NCBI GenBank assembly: GCA_023457355.1
Contig: JAEWLW010000035.1
Span: 1-64,000 of the forward strand
Direction of reading: 5' to 3'
Origin: Bacillota bacterium
GTDB lineage: Bacteria; Bacillota; Clostridia; Oscillospirales; Ruminococcaceae
Length of the DNA: 64,000 nt
Every line of letters starts with the position of its first letter. The stretch's first letter is position 1. The notes under the pieces are model-generated. The model was not told the origin of the DNA. It worked only from the letters and a program-made list of their open reading frames with translations, and made no database searches. This document shows positions 60,404 to 64,000 of the stretch, piece after piece. A program made the position numbers and the translations under genes.

Positions 60404-61414
60404 ATGGGACGTTATGTGATTACGCTTGACAGCGGCACCACAAATACGCGCGCGCTTTTGTGGGAGGACCGTCAGGTGATTGCAAAGGCAAAACGCGAGG
60501 TCGGCGTGCGCAATACGGCGATCGACGGCTCCAATGTGCGGTTGAAAGATGCGATTCGTTCCTGTATTCAGGAGGTGCTGGCCTCGGCGGGGCGCCAGGA
60601 GAGCGACCTGCACGCCATCTTGGCCAGCGGCATGATCTCATCCAATGTGGGACTGGCGGAAATTGCACATTGTACGGCGCCAGTCAGCGCCAAAATGCTT
60701 TCTGAAGCGGTACGGTGCATTTTGCTCAACGATGTCTGCCATGTTCCGATCACTTTTATTCCGGGCGTGAAGAACTGCGTTTCCAGCGTCGATCTGGCCC
60801 ATTTCTCAGAGATGGATATGATGCGGGGCGAAGAGGTGGAAAGTCTGGCGCTGCTGTCCGTTTATCCCGAAGGCAGACCCTACCTGCTGATTCTGCCGGG
60901 ATCGCATATGAAATTTGTTTCGGCCGACGCACAGGGGCGCCTGACGGGCTGCCTGACCAGCATCAGCGGAGAACTGCTTTCCTGCATTACGGAGCATACG
61001 ATTATTGCGGATGCGGTGGGGCGTCAATTTGCGTCAGCCGAATTCTATGACAGCGAAATGGTGATTTTGGGCTATGAAGAAGCCAAACGCGCCGGTTTGG
61101 GACGCGCCTGCTTTTCCGCCCGCATTCTCAGCCAGTTTGGCCACCTGCCGCCGCAGCAGTTAGCCAATTATGTTTTGGGCACGGTTATTCAAAGTGACAT
61201 TGTCGCATTAAACAGCGCACAGTGGCTTGCTCTCGCGCCTGAAACAGCAGTTGTTGTCAGCGGCAAGGACCCGCTGCGCCAGGCCATGGCCGATGTGCTG
61301 CGGCACGAGGGGCGTTTTAAGGATATCGATGTCTACACGCCGGAAGCCGATATTCCCTTGTCTGCTATTGGTGCACGAAAGCTGGCCGAGCTGACTTGGG
61401 AAAGCCTGTCATAG
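60404..61414 (+). CDS. dgoK: 2-dehydro-3-deoxygalactonokinase (DgoK family)
   Basis: A 336-residue sugar kinase of the DgoK family. ITLDSGTTNTRALLW at the N-terminus is the phosphate-1 motif; LASGMISSNVGL and LILPGSHMKFV (phosphate 2 region) follow. It phosphorylates a 2-keto-3-deoxy acid for the aldolase upstream. AAGGAGG lies 7 bases before the ATG at 60404. Last gene of the operon; a hairpin follows. Confidence 0.9.
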   Translation: MGRYVITLDSGTTNTRALLWEDRQVIAKAKREVGVRNTAIDGSNVRLKDAIRSCIQEVLASAGRQESDLHAILASGMISSNVGLAEIAHCTAPVSAKMLSEAVRCILLNDVCHVPITFIPGVKNCVSSVDLAHFSEMDMMRGEEVESLALLSVYPEGRPYLLILPGSHMKFVSADAQGRLTGCLTSISGELLSCITEHTIIADAVGRQFASAEFYDSEMVILGYEEAKRAGLGRACFSARILSQFGHLPPQQLANYVLGTVIQSDIVALNSAQWLALAPETAVVVSGKDPLRQAMADVLRHEGRFKDIDVYTPEADIPLSAIGARKLAELTWESLS

Positions 61415-61520
61415 AAGTTAATCTTTGCGTTTTATAGCAACAGCTTTAACGATATCCATTCAGATTATGCCGTCCGGTAAAGTCTCTGGCGTCACTTTTG
61501 AAGACCTTGCCGAAAAAGTA

Positions 61521-61598
61521 CAGCTTATAGAAAAACAAACATTTTGAAAAGTTGCACAAACCAAAATTTTTGGTTTGTGCAACTTTTTCAGGCTGTCA
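61521..61598. repeat. R2-related palindrome acting as terminator
   Basis: AAAAGTTGCACAAACCAAAA (61547-61566) pairs with its exact complement (61568-61587), ending in a T-run, 130 bases after dgoK. The flanks CAGCTTATAGAAAAA and, on the other strand, GACAGCCTGAAAAAG match the R2 left end. It looks like two R2 left ends facing each other. Confidence 0.55.
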
Positions 61599-62157
61599 AT
61601 AAAGTGACAGGGGCTTAGCAATTTGCGTTCCTGTGTAATCGTGCGAAAGTATTAAAAAGCCCTTAAAATTGAAAAGCACGTCATCGGCTCTCCTATTGTG
61701 CTGTAAGTTCGCTGCTATTGTGCAGCACTAAAGAACGGCTTGTCAGCTAGACAGTAACGTTTTGCTGTCACAGCAGGGTGCGAGATGCCGGATAGGCCCC
61801 GAAGGCTGGTTCTATGACGCTCCGAACAGCTCATCGTTTGTCATAAATCCGCCTCAGGCTTTCTGCTGCCACCCGGGTATTGCGCTGTGAATATCAGCTG
61901 ATTCCCCGCCGTTGGCCCCGTTCTTTCAGGCCGCGTATTGACGATTGGAATGCATCGCAATATAATTTGTACGACGGGCAAACCACCGCTTACTGTTCGC
62001 ACGCTTCCTGCGGCAACATCAACCTGATTTCTTCAATGTCAACGGGCGCGCCTGCCGATCTGGCCTTAATTGACGTATCAGACGGTTAAACCCTATATTC
62101 CGCCTGCTGGAAGCGGTATTGAACAAAAGATTTTGGTTTTAAGGAGATGAATACAGC
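61599..62157. other. Intergenic region, no gene recognised
   Basis: About 560 bases between dgoK and the oxidoreductase gene. A 69-codon frame at 61880-62089 has no ribosome site and no recognisable feature. A promoter for the next gene is expected but no clear one was found. Confidence 0.4.
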
Positions 62158-63309
62158 ATGATCGGCGTGGCGATTTTAGGTGTGGGCGATATTGCCAACG
62201 TCCACATAGAAGCCTATCAAAGGCTCTCGGACCGCTGCGAGATCCGTGCGTTGGTAAACCGGCACACGGATAAAGCGGAGGAAAAGAAAAAAAAGTACGG
62301 ATTGGACGCCAAGGTTTACGGCGATTATCACGAAATTCTTGGCAGAGACGATATTCAGCTTGTTTCGGTCTGTCTGCCGCCCGCCATGCATTGCGAAGTG
62401 ACGGTCGGCTGCCTGGAGGCGGGCAAGCACGTGCTCTGCGAAAAGCCCATGGCACCCACGCTTGAGGAATGTGACGCCATGATTGCCGCGGCAAAGCAGG
62501 GCGGCGTAATCCTTTCCTGTGTGGCACAGAACCGCTTCAAGCAGGATATCATGCGCACCAAGCAGCTTCTGGAGAGCGGTGCGATTGGTAAGCCGCTCTT
62601 CGCGCAGGCCAATTCCCTTTGGTGGCGCGGCAACCACTACTATGACCTCTGGTGGCGCGGTACCTGGGAGAAGGAGGGCGGCGGCTGCACACTGATCCAT
62701 GCGGTGCACCATATCGACCTGCTCCTCTGGATGATGGGCAATGTCAAGTCGGTCTGTTCGCTTGTTGCAAACCAAAGCCACACCGGTAGCGAGGTGGAAG
62801 ACGTTTCGATCAGTACAATCCGTTTTGAAAACGGCGCGGTTGGCACGCTGGTCAGTTCGCTGCTGCATCACGGCGAGGGGCAACAGTTTGTAATTGACGC
62901 CGAGAAGGGCACAATTGAAATTCCGCATAAGATTGCGGTCAGCCGCCAGCTGGCAAACGGCTATCCAGAAGCGGACGAAGATGCCTGCCGCACACTGAAG
63001 GCGCAGTTTGCAGCGCTGCCCGAACTCTCTTATACCGAACATTGCGGCCAGATTGAAAATGTGCTGAAAGCGATTGAAACCGGTACGGTACCGCTTATTG
63101 GCGGCGCCGACGGACGGCGCACGGTGGAGTTTATCTCAGGTGTGTATCAGTCGGCATTCTTCGGCAAGCCGACCGTTTTCCCGATGACGAAAAAGGATGC
63201 CTTTTACACCCGGGCGGGCATTTTAAAGCATGCCACACGCTTCTACAAGAAAGAAAAAAGCGTGGAAAACCTCGCAGACCTTGGTATTTCGGTTGGCGGC
63301 ACCCTCTGA
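62158..63309 (+). CDS. Gfo/Idh/MocA-family oxidoreductase
   Basis: A 383-residue NAD(P)-dependent sugar or inositol-type dehydrogenase. The Rossmann motif is AILGVGDIANVH (7-18), EKP in VLCEKPMAPTLEE contributes the catalytic Lys, and GGGCTLIHAVHHIDLLLWMMG holds the H-x-x-D-type active-site residues. AAGGAG lies 8-9 bases before the ATG. It is on the same strand as the sugar-acid operon but 740 bases beyond it, so a shared function is plausible, not shown. Confidence 0.92.
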   Translation: MIGVAILGVGDIANVHIEAYQRLSDRCEIRALVNRHTDKAEEKKKKYGLDAKVYGDYHEILGRDDIQLVSVCLPPAMHCEVTVGCLEAGKHVLCEKPMAPTLEECDAMIAAAKQGGVILSCVAQNRFKQDIMRTKQLLESGAIGKPLFAQANSLWWRGNHYYDLWWRGTWEKEGGGCTLIHAVHHIDLLLWMMGNVKSVCSLVANQSHTGSEVEDVSISTIRFENGAVGTLVSSLLHHGEGQQFVIDAEKGTIEIPHKIAVSRQLANGYPEADEDACRTLKAQFAALPELSYTEHCGQIENVLKAIETGTVPLIGGADGRRTVEFISGVYQSAFFGKPTVFPMTKKDAFYTRAGILKHATRFYKKEKSVENLADLGISVGGTL

Positions 63310-63516
63310 GACGGCGTAGCAACGCCCAAAAACGGTGGAATGAACTCTGCGCAAGTATCTGAACGCCTGAGAACACACGCAGGGCAACATCCCGTTTTCA
63401 TTAATAAAGCGGGCAAACACAAATATGCGGCCACCGGCAAAATCTGCTTTGTGTTCTTGCCGCTGTGGCAACAGAAAAAGCGTATAGCAAGGCGCGTAAA
63501 GTCAAGTACGGCGGTG

Positions 63517-63852
63517 CTATTTGAGCAAAGATGCGCGGCGTGAAGATAGCGCCGTCAGCCATGTGGCCGGCTCGGGTGGCGTGATGGGCATTTTTTTATT
63601 AAAGGCTGATGCCCGCTGCGTCGCAGCTTGGTCCAGGTACATTGAAACGGCTGCAACTATCACGGCAGCAATAATGTCATTGGATTCATCTTCTGCTTTT
63701 GGTGTTGCTGCAACAGACTTGTTTGTGTTTTTAAAAGCAAGACTCACCTTTTCTATTATCACACGCATAATTGTAATCATGGCCATAATCAGCGTGAGCA
63801 CCACCATAACAACGCCCATACCCAGAACCGTAATGATCACGGCCTGCTTCAT
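63517..63852 (-). CDS. OadG-family sodium-pump decarboxylase gamma subunit
   Basis: A 111-residue protein with one N-terminal membrane helix (VIITVLGMGVVMVVLTLIMAMI) and a cytoplasmic tail with the IIAAVIVAAVSMYL segment common to OadG/MmdD-type subunits. These hold together the carboxyltransferase and the sodium-pumping beta subunit of oxaloacetate, methylmalonyl-CoA or glutaconyl-CoA decarboxylases. AAGGAG lies 8 bases before the ATG. The partner subunits are not in the window, unless the gene at the right edge is one. Confidence 0.82.
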   Translation of the reverse strand: MKQAVIITVLGMGVVMVVLTLIMAMITIMRVIIEKVSLAFKNTNKSVAATPKAEDESNDIIAAVIVAAVSMYLDQAATQRASAFNKKMPITPPEPATWLTALSSRRASLLK

Positions 63853-63884
63853 GGAATCAACTCCTTAGTATCCGCAGATTTAAC

Positions 63885-63928
63885 AAGACACCCCCGTTCA
63901 AAGGTGAACCGTTTGATGGGGGTGTCTT
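63885..63928 (-). terminator. Stem-loop between edge gene and OadG gene
   Basis: AAGACACCCCC (63885-63895) pairs with GGGGGTGTCTT (63918-63928); on minus it is followed by GTTAAAT. A weak terminator or processing site in front of the OadG-like gene. Confidence 0.6.
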
Positions 63929-63944
63929 CTATTGTTTTAACGGC

Positions 63945-64000
63945 CTACGCCTGCGCCGCCAGCTTGGCGCGCTTTTTATATTGAACCGCAACAACCAGTA
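63945..64000 (-). CDS. C-terminal fragment of a gene entering from the right
   Basis: The last 17 codons before TAG at 63945: LVVAVQYKKRAKLAAQA. A hydrophobic start followed by a basic tail suggests the end of a membrane protein. Too short to name. Confidence 0.45.
   Translation of the reverse strand, partial: LVVAVQYKKRAKLAAQA

Noticed and set aside
61880..62089. A 69-codon frame before the Gfo/Idh gene
   Set aside because: No ribosome site and no recognisable feature.
1..64000. CRISPR arrays and tRNA/rRNA genes
   Set aside because: No regularly spaced short repeats, cloverleaf sequences or rRNA-like stretches were seen on reading the window.

Overview
The window looks like the chromosome of a low-to-mid GC, anaerobic Gram-positive of the Clostridia, probably Oscillospirales. 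This is inferred from the paired GlgC/GlgD glycogen genes, a DUF4317 protein, lipoproteins with Ala/Ser-rich linkers, an agr-type peptide quorum system, TTG/GTG starts behind strong AGGAGG sites, a PcfJ/PcfK conjugative-element module and an OadG-type sodium-pump subunit. No rRNA, tRNA or CRISPR array was seen.

Layout. 1-0.6 kb: edge of a conjugative element (PcfJ, PcfK-like) that abuts the 3' remnant of an IclR regulator and a frameshifted PTS EIIA gene. 1.4-5.8 kb (minus): polar amino acid ABC importer preceded by a URO-D family methyltransferase and by a previously unlisted 28-codon Cys-rich leader peptide. The leader's Cys codons are complementary to the methyltransferase ribosome-binding site. 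6.4-19.1 kb (plus): a sensor kinase with an extracellular solute-binding domain and an NtrC-type regulator, then a -24/-12 promoter and a peptide ABC importer with an M20 hydrolase, a creatininase-family hydrolase and malic enzyme. 19.4-25.1 kb: a glycerophosphodiester phosphodiesterase, then a minus-strand LuxE/LuxC/DsrE/SDR cluster without luciferase genes and an HDOD protein. 25.3-36.0 kb: divergent glycogen metabolism genes (glgP and a GH13 hydrolase against glgB, glgC, glgD, glgA).

36.3-49.0 kb: TetR regulator, two chemoreceptors, macrodomain protein, membrane-bound LuxR regulator, DUF4317, HAD phosphatase, a large secreted flavin reductase and a small FMN-binding lipoprotein. 49.6-52.5 kb: an AT-rich agr-like locus in the order response regulator, kinase, agrD, agrB, with a LytTR-type direct repeat in front of agrD. 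53.1-61.4 kb: a sugar-acid operon (IclR, TAXI-TRAP transporter, enolase-superfamily dehydratase, DapA-like aldolase, YhcH-like protein, KDPG aldolase, DgoK kinase). 62.2-64.0 kb: a Gfo/Idh oxidoreductase, OadG-like protein and the tail of one more gene.

Two families of short non-coding repeats with imperfect inverted ends (here R1, about 165 bp, and R2, about 230-320 bp) are scattered between operons. The strongest candidates for something undescribed are the Cys-leader/anti-Shine-Dalgarno arrangement at 5.65-5.87 kb, the two-cysteine AgrD peptide with its operator, and the LuxE/LuxC/DsrE/SDR cluster.
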